A stretch of 64,000 nt of DNA from NCBI GenBank assembly GCA_023404095.1, contig JAEYDD010000072.1, positions 186,001 to 250,000 on the forward strand. Direction: 5' to 3'. Below are positions 1 to 8,658 of this stretch, in pieces; the first letter of the stretch is position 1, and every line of letters begins with the position of its first letter. This DNA comes from Pseudomonadota bacterium (GTDB lineage Bacteria > Pseudomonadota > Alphaproteobacteria > Rhizobiales > Rhizobiaceae). Below the pieces are notes generated by a model. It had not been told where the DNA came from and made no database searches. It saw only the letters and a list, made by a program, of their open reading frames with translations. Made by a program: the position numbers and the translations under genes.

Positions 1-1
1 C

Positions 2-421
2 CGGCTCTTTCTGGCGATGAGCGGCCTTTCGAGCGACAAGGAAAGGCTTGACGAGGCCCGGCGCATTAGCGACTGGGGAATGACGGCTTTTGTGACGAAG
101 ACGCTCTTCAAGGCGGGCGAGACAGTGGCCGAAGCCAGCGTTTATGGTGGCAGCAGCGGCGGGGTGACGCTGGTTACGCCGCAGAACGTCGACGTGCTTC
201 TTCCCGTCGATAACGCCGAGCGCCTGTCGGCACGCGTCGTCTATTCCTGGCCATTGCGCGCGCCAGTCGCACCCGGGCAGCAGGTCGGCGTTCTGCGGAT
301 CTGGAACGGCGATCGCTTCCTCCGGGAGGTGCCTCTCGAGACGGCAGGTGCAGTCGAGGTGGGAACGCTGACGCGCCGGGCGCGCGATGCCCTGCAGGAA
401 CTTCTGTTCTTCTGGCTGTGA
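2..421 (+). CDS. D-alanyl-D-alanine carboxypeptidase (PBP5/6 type), C-terminal part
   Basis: The reading frame is open from the first bases of the window, so the gene begins upstream; 139 residues are visible. The visible part holds the end of the penicillin-binding domain followed by a beta-rich C-terminal domain of the PBP5_C kind, ending in a hydrophobic LLFFWL tail that could act as a membrane anchor. Enzymes of this family remove the terminal D-alanine from peptidoglycan pentapeptides in the periplasm. The catalytic SxxK, SxN and KTG motifs would lie upstream and cannot be checked. tmk follows on the same strand after about 226 bp with no evident terminator. The family call rests on the C-terminal part only. 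Confidence 0.8.
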   Translation, partial: RLFLAMSGLSSDKERLDEARRISDWGMTAFVTKTLFKAGETVAEASVYGGSSGGVTLVTPQNVDVLLPVDNAERLSARVVYSWPLRAPVAPGQQVGVLRIWNGDRFLREVPLETAGAVEVGTLTRRARDALQELLFFWL

Positions 422-647
422 TGTCGAGGGTAGGCGGTTATCCACGGGGAGCGATTTCCCGGCGCGGGACCGCAAATCGATTTTCCGTTGCCGCCGATTT
501 GGTCTACTAAAGCGCGGCGTTGGTTTCCGGATTCGTGATCGGCGCCCTGGTTTTGACCATGTAGGCATAGTCGTCGCAAAATCGCTGCACGCGATCGCGC
601 GACATGCTCTATTGGGTGGAATTGGCCTGCAAGGGTTGTGACCGGCA

Positions 648-1364
648 GTGGCGCCGGACGATAGAAGGTCGGGTTTGGCTGGTTTGGGCGGATTGTTCAT
701 AACGTTCGAGGGCGGCGAGGGGGCCGGGAAGTCCACCCAGATCCGATTGCTTGCGGAAGCGCTTCGTGAACGCGGCCACAGCGTCGTTCTGACGCGCGAG
801 CCGGGCGGGTCGCCGGGCGCCGAGGCGGTTCGGCACGTGATCCTTTCGGGCGCGGCGGAGCGTTTCGGCACGCGGATGGAGGCGCTGCTTTTCGCTGCCG
901 CCCGCAGCGACCACGTAGAGGAGATCATCCGGCCGGCGCTACACGCGGGCAAGGTCGTGCTCTGCGACCGCTTTATGGATTCGTCACGCGTCTATCAGGG
1001 CATCACGGGCAATCTGGAACCCGATTTCGTCGAACGGCTGCAGCGCGTCGCGGTGAACGGCGTGATGCCGGATTGCACGCTGATCCTGGACCTGCCGGCC
1101 GCCATCGGCCTGGAGCGGGCCCGCCAGCGCGCCGGGGGCCCGATCGGCAGCGAACCGGACCGCTTCGAGAAGGAAGAGATCCAAACCCACGAAAAGCGCC
1201 GCGAGGCGTTTCTCGATCTCGCCGATCGCGAGCCGCTACGGTGCCGGGTGATCGACGCGACGCAATCGCGCGAGGAAATCGCGCGCCAGGTGCTTGCCAC
1301 GGTGGAACCGCTGCTGCCGCTGTCGCGGCGCGACCGGCCGGCCATTTCGGAGGATGCGAGTTGA
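648..1364 (+). CDS. tmk: Thymidylate kinase
   Basis: This enzyme phosphorylates dTMP to dTDP for DNA synthesis in the cytoplasm. A P-loop GGEGAGKS lies near residues 22-29, followed by a DR motif in the context CDRFMDSS and a lid region rich in arginine. The 238 residues are slightly longer than typical (about 210-230) because of the N-terminus. The first in-frame start is GTG at 648; TTG codons at 675 and 684 lie closer to the conserved start of the fold, so the true start is uncertain by about 10 residues. The stop overlaps the start of holB by 4 bases, pointing to one operon and translational coupling. Confidence 0.93.
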   Translation: MAPDDRRSGLAGLGGLFITFEGGEGAGKSTQIRLLAEALRERGHSVVLTREPGGSPGAEAVRHVILSGAAERFGTRMEALLFAAARSDHVEEIIRPALHAGKVVLCDRFMDSSRVYQGITGNLEPDFVERLQRVAVNGVMPDCTLILDLPAAIGLERARQRAGGPIGSEPDRFEKEEIQTHEKRREAFLDLADREPLRCRVIDATQSREEIARQVLATVEPLLPLSRRDRPAISEDAS

Positions 1365-2398
1365 GTGCGGAGCAGCCAGGCGTGCTCGACGGTGCCGTGG
1401 CGCCTGCCGAGCAGAGGCGACTTTTCGGCCACGGCGAAGCTGCGGCCTTCCTCGCCCAATCCTATCGATCGGGCAAGGGGCATCATGCGATCCTGATCGA
1501 GGGGCCGGAGGGGATCGGCAAGGCGACACTCGCATTCCGCTTCGCTCATCACATACTCTCGCATCCCGATCCGCGCAGGGCGCCGGAAATAATGGCGGAT
1601 CCCGACCCTTCCTCCCCTCTCGGCCGACAGATTGCCTCCGGCGCATCACACAATCTGCTGCATCTGTCCCGACCGGTAGACGAGAAGACGGGCAAGATGC
1701 GCGCGGCGATCACGGTCGACGAGGTGAGGCGCGCCGGAAAATTCTTCTCGCAGACGTCCGGCACCGGCGGCTGGCGCATCGTCGTCATCGATCCGGCCGA
1801 CGATCTGAACAGGAACGCTGCGAACGCGATCCTGAAAATTCTGGAAGAGCCGCCGCGCAATGCGCTTTTCCTCGTACTGACGCATGCGCCGGGCAGGCTC
1901 CTTCCGACGATCCGGTCGCGCTGCCTTCCCTTGAGCCTTTCGCCCCTGACGGAGCGCGAAGTGGCGGATGCTCTGGACAGTCTCGGTGTGACGCTGCCTG
2001 CAGAACAGACGGAACGGGTGCTTACCGCCGCCGGAGGCAGCGTGGCTACGGCGCTGAAGCTGATCAACTACGGTGGCTTCGACATTCTCGAGGCCTTCAG
2101 GGCGATCGTATCGCAGGCGGGTGCCGCACCGCGCAAGGACGTGCACAAGCTGGCAGACGTGCTGGCTGCGCGCGACGGCGACACGCTCTACGACTTCTTT
2201 TGCAGCCAGGCCATCGATCATATGGTGGAAAAGGCGAGGGCTGCGGGAATAGCCGGCGACGTCGTTGCCGCCGAGCGGACAGCACGGCTCGTGTCCTCGC
2301 TGTCGGAAAAAATCACCGTCGCGGCGGCCTACAACCTCGACCGCAAGCAGACGGTCATCGAAGTGCTCGACGAGATCGCTCTGCAGGCAGGCGGCTGA
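1361..2398 (+). CDS. holB: DNA polymerase III subunit delta'
   Basis: This is the delta' subunit of the clamp loader that loads the beta clamp on primed DNA. The 345 residues show the AAA+ fold: a P-loop-like GPEGIGKAT near residue 44, a region matching a degenerate Walker B, and the SRC motif (TIRSRC) that contacts the neighbouring ATPase. The frame is open far upstream, but homology begins only after the tmk stop. I place the start at TTG 1361, with GGAGGA-like bases at 1348-1353 as ribosome-binding site. It overlaps the tmk stop (TTGA). It ends 7 bp before the convergent TauE-type gene. Confidence 0.9.
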   Translation: MSAEQPGVLDGAVAPAEQRRLFGHGEAAAFLAQSYRSGKGHHAILIEGPEGIGKATLAFRFAHHILSHPDPRRAPEIMADPDPSSPLGRQIASGASHNLLHLSRPVDEKTGKMRAAITVDEVRRAGKFFSQTSGTGGWRIVVIDPADDLNRNAANAILKILEEPPRNALFLVLTHAPGRLLPTIRSRCLPLSLSPLTEREVADALDSLGVTLPAEQTERVLTAAGGSVATALKLINYGGFDILEAFRAIVSQAGAAPRKDVHKLADVLAARDGDTLYDFFCSQAIDHMVEKARAAGIAGDVVAAERTARLVSSLSEKITVAAAYNLDRKQTVIEVLDEIALQAGG

Positions 2399-2405
2399 CG
2401 GACTT

Positions 2406-3206
2406 CTAGGAGAGGACGAGCTTCGATCCGACCAGCGCCAGCGTGATGGCCAGCATGACGCTGACGAACCGTTCGGAAAGGCGCGGGGAAATGTGGCTGC
2501 CGATCACGATGCCGGGAATGGAGCCCAGCAAAAGCGTTGCCAGCAGCAGCCAGTCGACTTCACCGATCACCCAGTAACCAATGCCGGCAACGAAGGTCAG
2601 GGGAACGGCGTGCACGATGTCGGAACCGACGACTTCGCGCACTGCGAGGCTCGGATAGAGCGCCAGAAGCACGGTGACGCCGAGCGCTCCGGCGCCGACC
2701 GAGGTGAGCGTCACCAGCACGCCGATCGTGAGGCCGAGCACGATGGTGAGAACGCCCACGGTCGCGGGATCGACGCTTTTCTTGGTCCGCCTGATGTCGC
2801 CGATCTTCTCTATGATCCGGCGACGAAACAGCAGAAGAACCGAGGTGAGGATCAGCATGTAGCCGAGCGCCATGGTGATCGCGCCGACGGCTGCCACGTT
2901 CTTGCGGTCGATGCCCGAAATCAGCCAGAGGGTGACGGCGGCGGCGGGAAGGCTGCCGGCCGCCAACCTGCCGACGACGCGCCAGTCGACCGTCTTGTTG
3001 CGGCCGTGCACGGCCGTCCCGGCGCTCTTGGTGATGGCGGCATAGAGCAGGTCGGTACCGACTGCGGTGACGGGATGGACGCCGAACAGAAGAACGAGAA
3101 GCGGCGTCATCAGCGAACCGCCACCGACGCCGGTTATACCGACGAGAAGTCCTACAAAGAAGCCTGAGACGGAAAAGAGTGGATTGAACGAATTCCAGAG
3201 ATCCAA
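2406..3206 (-). CDS. TauE/SafE-family sulfite or organosulfonate exporter (membrane protein)
   Basis: The protein is almost wholly hydrophobic, with about eight membrane segments. A glycine-rich GITGVGGGS loop follows the first helix and a similar loop with SVGAGALG occurs in the second half, the paired arrangement typical of TauE/SafE permeases. These are linked to export of sulfite, sulfonates or other anions; the substrate here is unknown. The frame stays open far upstream across metG. I chose the TTG at 3206 (266 residues) because AAGGAAG (plus-strand 3213-3219) sits 6 bases upstream and the first helix starts right after. ATG 3275 (289 residues) is the alternative but lacks a visible ribosome-binding site. 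It is convergent with holB and divergent from metG. Confidence 0.82.
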   Translation of the reverse strand: MDLWNSFNPLFSVSGFFVGLLVGITGVGGGSLMTPLLVLLFGVHPVTAVGTDLLYAAITKSAGTAVHGRNKTVDWRVVGRLAAGSLPAAAVTLWLISGIDRKNVAAVGAITMALGYMLILTSVLLLFRRRIIEKIGDIRRTKKSVDPATVGVLTIVLGLTIGVLVTLTSVGAGALGVTVLLALYPSLAVREVVGSDIVHAVPLTFVAGIGYWVIGEVDWLLLATLLLGSIPGIVIGSHISPRLSERFVSVMLAITLALVGSKLVLS

Positions 3207-3422
3207 ACAGTGCTTCCTTACGGTTCCGAGCGCTTTCGACGATCGTCGGTTCGAAACCTCACGAGTCTCGGGCATAACGCGGTTAATGGGGGCACTGGCC
3301 TGTGTCAAGCGATGCCGGGCTGCGTATGGGGCGGGACCGGCGCGCAAACTTGCTGTTTCCCTATCTGCCCGCATGCGGTAATAGCTGCCACCATCACAAG
3401 AAAAGACAGGCAAAGCTTCGCC

Positions 3423-4973
3423 ATGAGAGATACCTCGCCCTTCTACATCACCACGGCCATCGCCTACCCGAACGGCAAGCCACATATCGGTCATGCCTAC
3501 GAGTTGATCGCGACGGATGCCGTGGCCCGCTACCAGCGGCTCGACGGGCGCGACGTGTTCTTCCTGACGGGAACCGACGAGCATGGCCAGAAGATGCAGC
3601 AGACTGCGCGCAAGGAGGGGATCTCCGCCCAGGAGCTTGCCGACCGCAATACGGCCGAATTCCAGAAGATGACGGTCCTGCTGAATGCGTCGAACGACGA
3701 CTTCATCCGCACCACCGAGAAGCGCCACCACGAAGCCAGCCAGATTATCTGGAAGCGAATGGCTGCCGCCGGCGACATCTACAAGGACAGCTATTCGGGC
3801 TGGTACTCCGTCCGTGACGAGGCCTACTACCAGGAGGGCGAAACCGAGCTGCGCGATGATGGCGTGCGGTACGGTCCGCAGGGGACTCCGGTGGAGTGGG
3901 TCGAGGAGGAAAGCTACTTCTTTCGCCTGTCCGACTATCAGGAGCGGCTGCTGAAGCTCTATGAGGACAATCCGGACTTCATCGGGCCGGCAGAGCGCCG
4001 CAACGAGGTCGTATCGTTCGTGAAGTCGGGGCTGAAGGATCTCTCCGTATCGCGCACGACCTTCGACTGGGGCATCAAGGTGCCGGATGATCCGGCGCAC
4101 GTCATGTATGTCTGGGTCGACGCGCTGACCAACTACATCACCGCGACCGGCTATCTCAGCGATCCGGATGGACCGCGCGCGAAATACTGGCCGGCCGACA
4201 TTCACATGATCGGCAAGGACATCATCCGCTTCCACGCCGTCTACTGGCCGGCCTTCCTGATGTCGGCGGGCCTGCCGCTGCCCAAGCGCGTCTTCGCGCA
4301 CGGCTTCCTGCTCAACAAGGGCGAGAAGATGTCGAAGTCGCTCGGCAACGTGGTCGATCCCGTTAATCTCGTCGAGCACTTCGGCCTCGACCAGATCCGC
4401 TATTTCCTGCTGCGCGAGGTCTCCTTCGGCCAGGACGGCAGCTACAGCGAGGAGGGGATCGCGACGCGCATCAACTCCGACCTCGCCAACGGCATCGGCA
4501 ATCTGGCAAGCCGCTCGCTGTCGATGATCGTCAAGAACTGCGACGGCAAGATCCCCGCCTGCGGGCCGCTGAACGAGGCGGACCGGGCGATGCTGTCTTC
4601 TGCCGATGCGCTACATTCGGTCACCCGAGACGAGATGGGCAAGCTGATGATCCATCGGGCGCTGACGGCGATCATCGCTGTCGTGTCGGAAGCCGATCGC
4701 TACTTCGCCGGCGAGGCGCCGTGGGCGTTGAAGAAGACCGATCCTGACCGGATGGGTACCGTGCTCTACGTGACGGCCGAAGTCGTCCGCCAGATCGCCA
4801 TCCTGCTGCAGCCGTTCATGCCCGAGTCCGCCGGCAAGCTTCTGGATCTGGTCGCCGCACCGGCCGACAAGCGGGACTTTGCCGCTCTCGGTGAAGCCGG
4901 TCGCCTCGTCAGCGGCACGCCGCTTGCGGCTCCGGCACCGGTCTTCCCGCGCTACGTGGCTCCGGAGGCTTGA
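3423..4973 (+). CDS. metG: Methionyl-tRNA synthetase
   Basis: This enzyme charges tRNA-Met with methionine. The 516-residue protein begins MRDTSPFYITTAIAYPNGKP, carries HIGH at residues 21-24 and KMSKS at 302-306, and has the anticodon-binding helical domain after that. It lacks the C-terminal tRNA-binding domain found in longer enzymes, and I see no zinc-knuckle cysteine set in the connective region, consistent with the shorter alphaproteobacterial form. ATG 3423 is chosen because the frame upstream has no conserved sequence. tatD begins 10 bp after the stop, and the tmk-holB-metG-tatD-MBL order suggests co-transcription of the plus-strand genes. Confidence 0.96.
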   Translation: MRDTSPFYITTAIAYPNGKPHIGHAYELIATDAVARYQRLDGRDVFFLTGTDEHGQKMQQTARKEGISAQELADRNTAEFQKMTVLLNASNDDFIRTTEKRHHEASQIIWKRMAAAGDIYKDSYSGWYSVRDEAYYQEGETELRDDGVRYGPQGTPVEWVEEESYFFRLSDYQERLLKLYEDNPDFIGPAERRNEVVSFVKSGLKDLSVSRTTFDWGIKVPDDPAHVMYVWVDALTNYITATGYLSDPDGPRAKYWPADIHMIGKDIIRFHAVYWPAFLMSAGLPLPKRVFAHGFLLNKGEKMSKSLGNVVDPVNLVEHFGLDQIRYFLLREVSFGQDGSYSEEGIATRINSDLANGIGNLASRSLSMIVKNCDGKIPACGPLNEADRAMLSSADALHSVTRDEMGKLMIHRALTAIIAVVSEADRYFAGEAPWALKKTDPDRMGTVLYVTAEVVRQIAILLQPFMPESAGKLLDLVAAPADKRDFAALGEAGRLVSGTPLAAPAPVFPRYVAPEA

Positions 4974-4983
4974 GGGCGCGCTG

Positions 4984-5763
4984 ATGCTGATTGATACCCA
5001 TTGCCATCTGGACTTTCCCGACTTCGAGGCGGAGCGCGACGAGATCGTCGCGCGCGCCCATGCCGCCGGCGTCGTGCAGATGGTGACGATCTCGACGCGG
5101 GTGAGAAAGTTTCCGACAATCCTGGCGATCGCGGAAAAGTATCCGACCGTCTTCTGCTCGGTCGGAACGCATCCGCACAATGCCGACGAGGAGCTGGACG
5201 TGACCGTGGACGAACTGGTCCGGTTGGCGCAGCATCCGCGCGTCGTTGCGATCGGTGAGGCCGGGCTCGACTATTTCTACGACAACGCCCCGCGCGATGC
5301 ACAGGCGCAGGGCCTGCGCAACCATATCGCCGCCGCCCGCATCACCGGCCTGCCGCTCGTCATTCACAGCCGTTCGGCCGATGAGGACATGGCGGCGATC
5401 CTGACGGAGGAGACGAAAAAGGGCGCTTTTCCCTTCCTGCTCCATTGCTTTTCTTCCGGGCCGGAGCTGGCGCGGATCGGCGTCGAGCTCGGCGGCTACG
5501 TGTCCTTTTCGGGAATCTTGACCTTCCCGAAATCCGAAGAGTTGCGCGAGATCGCAAAGACGGTACCCGTGGAGCGCATGCTGGTGGAGACGGACGCACC
5601 TTATCTGGCGCCGAAACCATTCCGGGGCAAGCGCAACGAGCCGGCATACGTCGCCCATACCGCCGCCGTCCTGGCTGAGACGCTGGGAATCGCCGAAGCG
5701 GAGATCGCGGCTGCCACCACCGAAAATGCATTCCGCATCTTTTCCAAGATGCCGAGGGTCTGA
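4984..5763 (+). CDS. tatD: TatD-family metal-dependent deoxyribonuclease
   Basis: The 259-residue protein has the TatD TIM-barrel metal ligands in order: DTHCHLD at residues 4-10, GEAGLDYFY, IHSR, LHCFSSG and ETDAPYLAP. Family members are 3'-5' exonucleases linked to DNA repair and quality control. The start is ATG 4984, immediately before the metal-binding motif; the open frame upstream overlaps metG and is not conserved. The gene lies 10 bp after metG and 4 bp before the MBL-fold gene, so translation of the three genes is probably coupled. No residue expected in the active site is missing. Confidence 0.93.
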   Translation: MLIDTHCHLDFPDFEAERDEIVARAHAAGVVQMVTISTRVRKFPTILAIAEKYPTVFCSVGTHPHNADEELDVTVDELVRLAQHPRVVAIGEAGLDYFYDNAPRDAQAQGLRNHIAAARITGLPLVIHSRSADEDMAAILTEETKKGAFPFLLHCFSSGPELARIGVELGGYVSFSGILTFPKSEELREIAKTVPVERMLVETDAPYLAPKPFRGKRNEPAYVAHTAAVLAETLGIAEAEIAAATTENAFRIFSKMPRV

Positions 5764-5767
5764 CACC

Positions 5768-6613
5768 GTGATCCACACGCGCCGCTTCACCATTCTCGGC
5801 TGCGGATCATCCCCAGGCACGCCCAGGATCACCGGCGACTGGGGCGCGTGCGATCCGGGCAACCCAAAGAACCGCCGTACGCGCGCGGCGCTGTTGGTCG
5901 AGCAGGTGGGACCTGAAGGCCGCACGACGGTCGTGATCGATACCGGGCCTGACTTTCGCGAGCAGATGATTGCTGCGAAGGTCAGGCACATCGACGCTGT
6001 CCTCTATACGCATCCCCATGCCGACCACATTCACGGCATCGACGACATCCGCGGCTTCGTCGTCAACAACCAGAGCCGGATGCCGATCTGGGCGGACGTG
6101 CCGACGATGGCCCGCATCCGCGAGGGTTTTCCCTACTGCATCGAAACGCCGCCGGGCGGCTTCTATCCGCCGATCGTCAGCGCGAACCTGATCGATCCGC
6201 CGGAACGGCCTTTCGTCATCGACGGCGCGGGCGGGCCGATCAGCTTCCAGCCGCTGCTGCAGGTGCACGGGGCGATCCACTCGCTCGGCTTTCGTATCGG
6301 CGACGTCGCCTACTGCGCCGATGTCAGCGCCTTTCCAGATGAGACGGCCGCGCGTCTCGGCGGTCTCGACCTGCTGGTCATCGACGCGCTGCAGTATCGC
6401 CCCCATGTCAGCCATTTCTCGCTCGGCCAGGCCCTTGAATGGATCGAGAGGCTGAAACCGCGCCGGGCCGTACTGACCCATATGCACGTGCCGCTCGACT
6501 ACGAAACCGTCATGCGCGAGACGCCGGACCATGTCGAGCCGGGCTACGACCAGCTTGCCATCGAATTCGACGTGACCAACGAGGTGAAGGCATTGGTGGC
6601 AGTGGCGAACTGA
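5768..6613 (+). CDS. MBL-fold metal-dependent hydrolase (PhnP-like)
   Basis: The 281-residue protein contains the metallo-beta-lactamase motif THPHADHIHG, an early glycine-rich strand LGCGSSPG, and later VAYCADVS and LTHMHVPLDY segments that supply the remaining metal ligands. This arrangement resembles PhnP and related cyclic phosphodiesterases, though no phn genes are nearby and the substrate cannot be inferred. I chose GTG 5768, which precedes conserved sequence and follows the tatD stop by 4 bp; an in-frame ATG at 5726 would overlap tatD. It is the last gene of the plus-strand group and is followed by a perfect inverted repeat. Confidence 0.88.
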   Translation: MIHTRRFTILGCGSSPGTPRITGDWGACDPGNPKNRRTRAALLVEQVGPEGRTTVVIDTGPDFREQMIAAKVRHIDAVLYTHPHADHIHGIDDIRGFVVNNQSRMPIWADVPTMARIREGFPYCIETPPGGFYPPIVSANLIDPPERPFVIDGAGGPISFQPLLQVHGAIHSLGFRIGDVAYCADVSAFPDETAARLGGLDLLVIDALQYRPHVSHFSLGQALEWIERLKPRRAVLTHMHVPLDYETVMRETPDHVEPGYDQLAIEFDVTNEVKALVAVAN

Positions 6614-6694
6614 CGCCGCGGCACATACGCGCCTGGAATCGTCATGGATTGCCAGACCTGATGTGCATCGACATAAAGTTGTTGAGTCATGGAG

Positions 6695-6727
6695 TGGATA
6701 CGGAACTTTATAAGAACTCCGTATCCA
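6695..6727. terminator. Perfect 10-bp inverted repeat between convergent genes
   Basis: The arms TGGATACGGA (6695-6704) and TCCGTATCCA (6718-6727) pair perfectly around a 13-base AT-rich loop. It sits between the convergent MBL-fold gene and purC, where a two-way terminator is expected. There is no strong U-run on either side and the loop is long, so a protein-binding site cannot be ruled out. Confidence 0.5.
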
Positions 6728-6739
6728 TATGAAAAAAAT

Positions 6740-7696
6740 CTATTTTGAGAAGTACGGCCGCAGGTTCTCTCGAATCCGGTCAAGCACGGTTGCGCCCGAC
6801 ATGTCTGGAGCGAACGACTTGCCGGTGATCGTTTCGTAAGCCTGAATGTAGACCTTCGATGTCTGCTCGATCAGGTCGGTCGGGATTTCCGGGATCGGGT
6901 CCTTGTAGGGATCGCAGCGTTCGGTGACCCAGGCGCGGACGAAGTCCTTGTCGAAGCTCTGTGGGCGCTTGCCGGAGGTGAAAGCCTCCTCGTAGCTGTC
7001 GGCGATCCAGTAACGGCTGCTGTCGGGCGTGTGAATTTCGTCGGCCAGCACGATTCGGCCGTCCTTGTCGGTTCCGAACTCATACTTGGTGTCGACGAGG
7101 ATCAGGCCACGCTCGGCCGAGAGCTTCTGGCCGCGGGCGAACAGCGCCAGCGCATAGCGCGAGACCGTTTCCCATTGCTCGGCCGTCAAAAGCCCCTGGG
7201 TGAGGATTTCCTCCCCGGAAAGCGGTTCGTCGTGGCCGCCGTCGAAAGCCTTGCTGGTCGGCGTGATGATCGGATGCGGCAGCTTTTCGTTGTCGCGCAT
7301 GCCGTCCGGCAACGTGATGCCGTACATGTCGCGCTCGCCGTTCTTGTACTTCGTCAGGATCGAGGTGCTCGTCGTTCCGGCAAGATAGCCGCGCACGACG
7401 ACCTCCACCGGCAGGATGTCGAGGCGCTTGCCCACGACGACGTTCGGATCGGGATAGGCCAGGACGTGGTTCGGGCAGATGTCGGCCGTCTCTTCGAACC
7501 AGTAACGCGCCGTCTGCGTCAGGACCTGCCCCTTGAAGGGGATCGAGGTCAGGATGATGTCGAAGGCGCTGAGGCGGTCGGTCGCAATGATGATGCGGCT
7601 GCCGTCGGCGAGATCGTAGTTCTCGCGGACCTTGCCGTTGTAGCGCCCCGGCAGTTCGGGAATGAATGCATCTGAAAGTACGCGCAGTTCGCTCAT
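6740..7696 (-). CDS. purC: Phosphoribosylaminoimidazole-succinocarboxamide synthase (SAICAR synthetase), long type
   Basis: This enzyme joins CAIR and aspartate using ATP in purine synthesis. The sequence carries the characteristic KVRENYDL near residue 19, TDRLSAFD, and the VVRGYLAG signature. The 318-residue length fits the longer, yeast Ade1-like form rather than the roughly 240-residue bacterial form. I chose ATG 7696 (MSELRVLSDAF); an ATG at 7711 would add five residues. No other pur gene is adjacent. Many rhizobia carry a second, shorter purC elsewhere, so this is likely the extra copy, but that cannot be seen here. Confidence 0.92.
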   Translation of the reverse strand: MSELRVLSDAFIPELPGRYNGKVRENYDLADGSRIIIATDRLSAFDIILTSIPFKGQVLTQTARYWFEETADICPNHVLAYPDPNVVVGKRLDILPVEVVVRGYLAGTTSTSILTKYKNGERDMYGITLPDGMRDNEKLPHPIITPTSKAFDGGHDEPLSGEEILTQGLLTAEQWETVSRYALALFARGQKLSAERGLILVDTKYEFGTDKDGRIVLADEIHTPDSSRYWIADSYEEAFTSGKRPQSFDKDFVRAWVTERCDPYKDPIPEIPTDLIEQTSKVYIQAYETITGKSFAPDMSGATVLDRIRENLRPYFSK

Positions 7697-7810
7697 GGCC
7701 AAGTCTCGCATTAAAGAAATGTCGTAGGGCTAAAGCAGGCATGGCCGCCAAGGTCAAGGCCGCCGGGCGGGCTGAATAGGCACTCTATCCTGCCCGCAGC
7801 GCTTGCCGAA

Positions 7811-7843
7811 AACAAAAAGGGGCGGACCCGCAGGCCGCCCCTT
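7811..7843 (-). terminator. Rho-independent terminator of the aap operon
   Basis: AAGGGGCGG (7817-7825) and CCGCCCCTT (7835-7843) form a perfect 9-bp stem with a 9-base loop. Read on the minus strand it is followed by TTTTTGTTTT, a classic intrinsic terminator about 20 bases past the aapP stop. Confidence 0.9.
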
Positions 7844-7865
7844 CGATGCCCTTGAGTGAAGAGGA

Positions 7866-8642
7866 TCAGTGCAGGATCTGGCTCAGGAAGAGCTTGGTGC
7901 GCTCGTGCTGGGGATTGTCGAAGAAGTTCTGCGGATCATTCTGCTCCACGATCTGCCCCTGGTCCATGAAGATCACGCGGTTGGCCACTTGGCGGGCGAA
8001 GCCCATCTCGTGGGTCACGCAGATCATCGTCATGCCTTCCTCGGCGAGCGACACCATCGTGTCGAGCACTTCCTTGACCATTTCCGGGTCCAATGCCGAG
8101 GTCGGTTCGTCGAACAGCATGATCTTCGGCTTCATGCAAAGCGAGCGGGCGATCGCCACGCGCTGCTGCTGACCGCCGGACAACTGACCGGGATACTTGT
8201 TCGCCTGCTCGGGGATCTTCACCCGCTCAAGGTAGTGCATGGCGACCTTCTCGGCTTCCTTCTTCGGCATCTTGCGCACCCAGATCGGTGCAAGCGTGCA
8301 GTTTTCAAGGATCGTCAGGTGCGGGAACAGGTTGAAGTGCTGGAACACCATGCCGACCTCGCGGCGCACTTCGTCGATCTTCTTCAGGTCGTTCGTCAGT
8401 TCGATCCCGTCGACGAGGATCTGGCCTTTCTGGTGTTCCTCGAGACGGTTGATGCATCGGATCATCGTGGACTTGCCGGAACCGGACGGGCCGGCAACGA
8501 CGATGCGCTCCCCACGCATCACCTTCAGATTGACGTCGCGCAGCACGTGGAAGTCGCCGTACCACTTGTTCATGTTGATGATATCGATCGCGACGTCGGT
8601 CGCTGACACGGTCATCGCTTTGGGCTGGGCCAGGTTTGCCAT
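7866..8642 (-). CDS. aapP: General L-amino acid ABC transporter, ATP-binding protein
   Basis: The 258-residue ATPase powers the Aap amino-acid importer. It shows Walker A GPSGSGKST, the Q-loop in VFQHFNLFPH, the signature LSGGQQQRVAIARS, Walker B IMLFDEP and the switch histidine in VTHEMGF, all intact. An extended N-terminus of about 20 residues before the ABC domain matches rhizobial AapP. It is the last gene of aapJQMP, starting 16 bp after aapM, and is followed by a strong terminator. The family imports a broad range of L-amino acids and in Rhizobium leguminosarum matters for nitrogen exchange with the plant. Confidence 0.95.
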   Translation of the reverse strand: MANLAQPKAMTVSATDVAIDIINMNKWYGDFHVLRDVNLKVMRGERIVVAGPSGSGKSTMIRCINRLEEHQKGQILVDGIELTNDLKKIDEVRREVGMVFQHFNLFPHLTILENCTLAPIWVRKMPKKEAEKVAMHYLERVKIPEQANKYPGQLSGGQQQRVAIARSLCMKPKIMLFDEPTSALDPEMVKEVLDTMVSLAEEGMTMICVTHEMGFARQVANRVIFMDQGQIVEQNDPQNFFDNPQHERTKLFLSQILH

Positions 8643-8658
8643 TGTTTTATCCCCTTGA

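Noticed and set aside
2406..4379. 657-codon minus-strand frame running from the TauE gene across metG
   Set aside because: Only the last ~270 codons match a protein family. The rest is antisense to metG and stays open because of high GC and codon bias.
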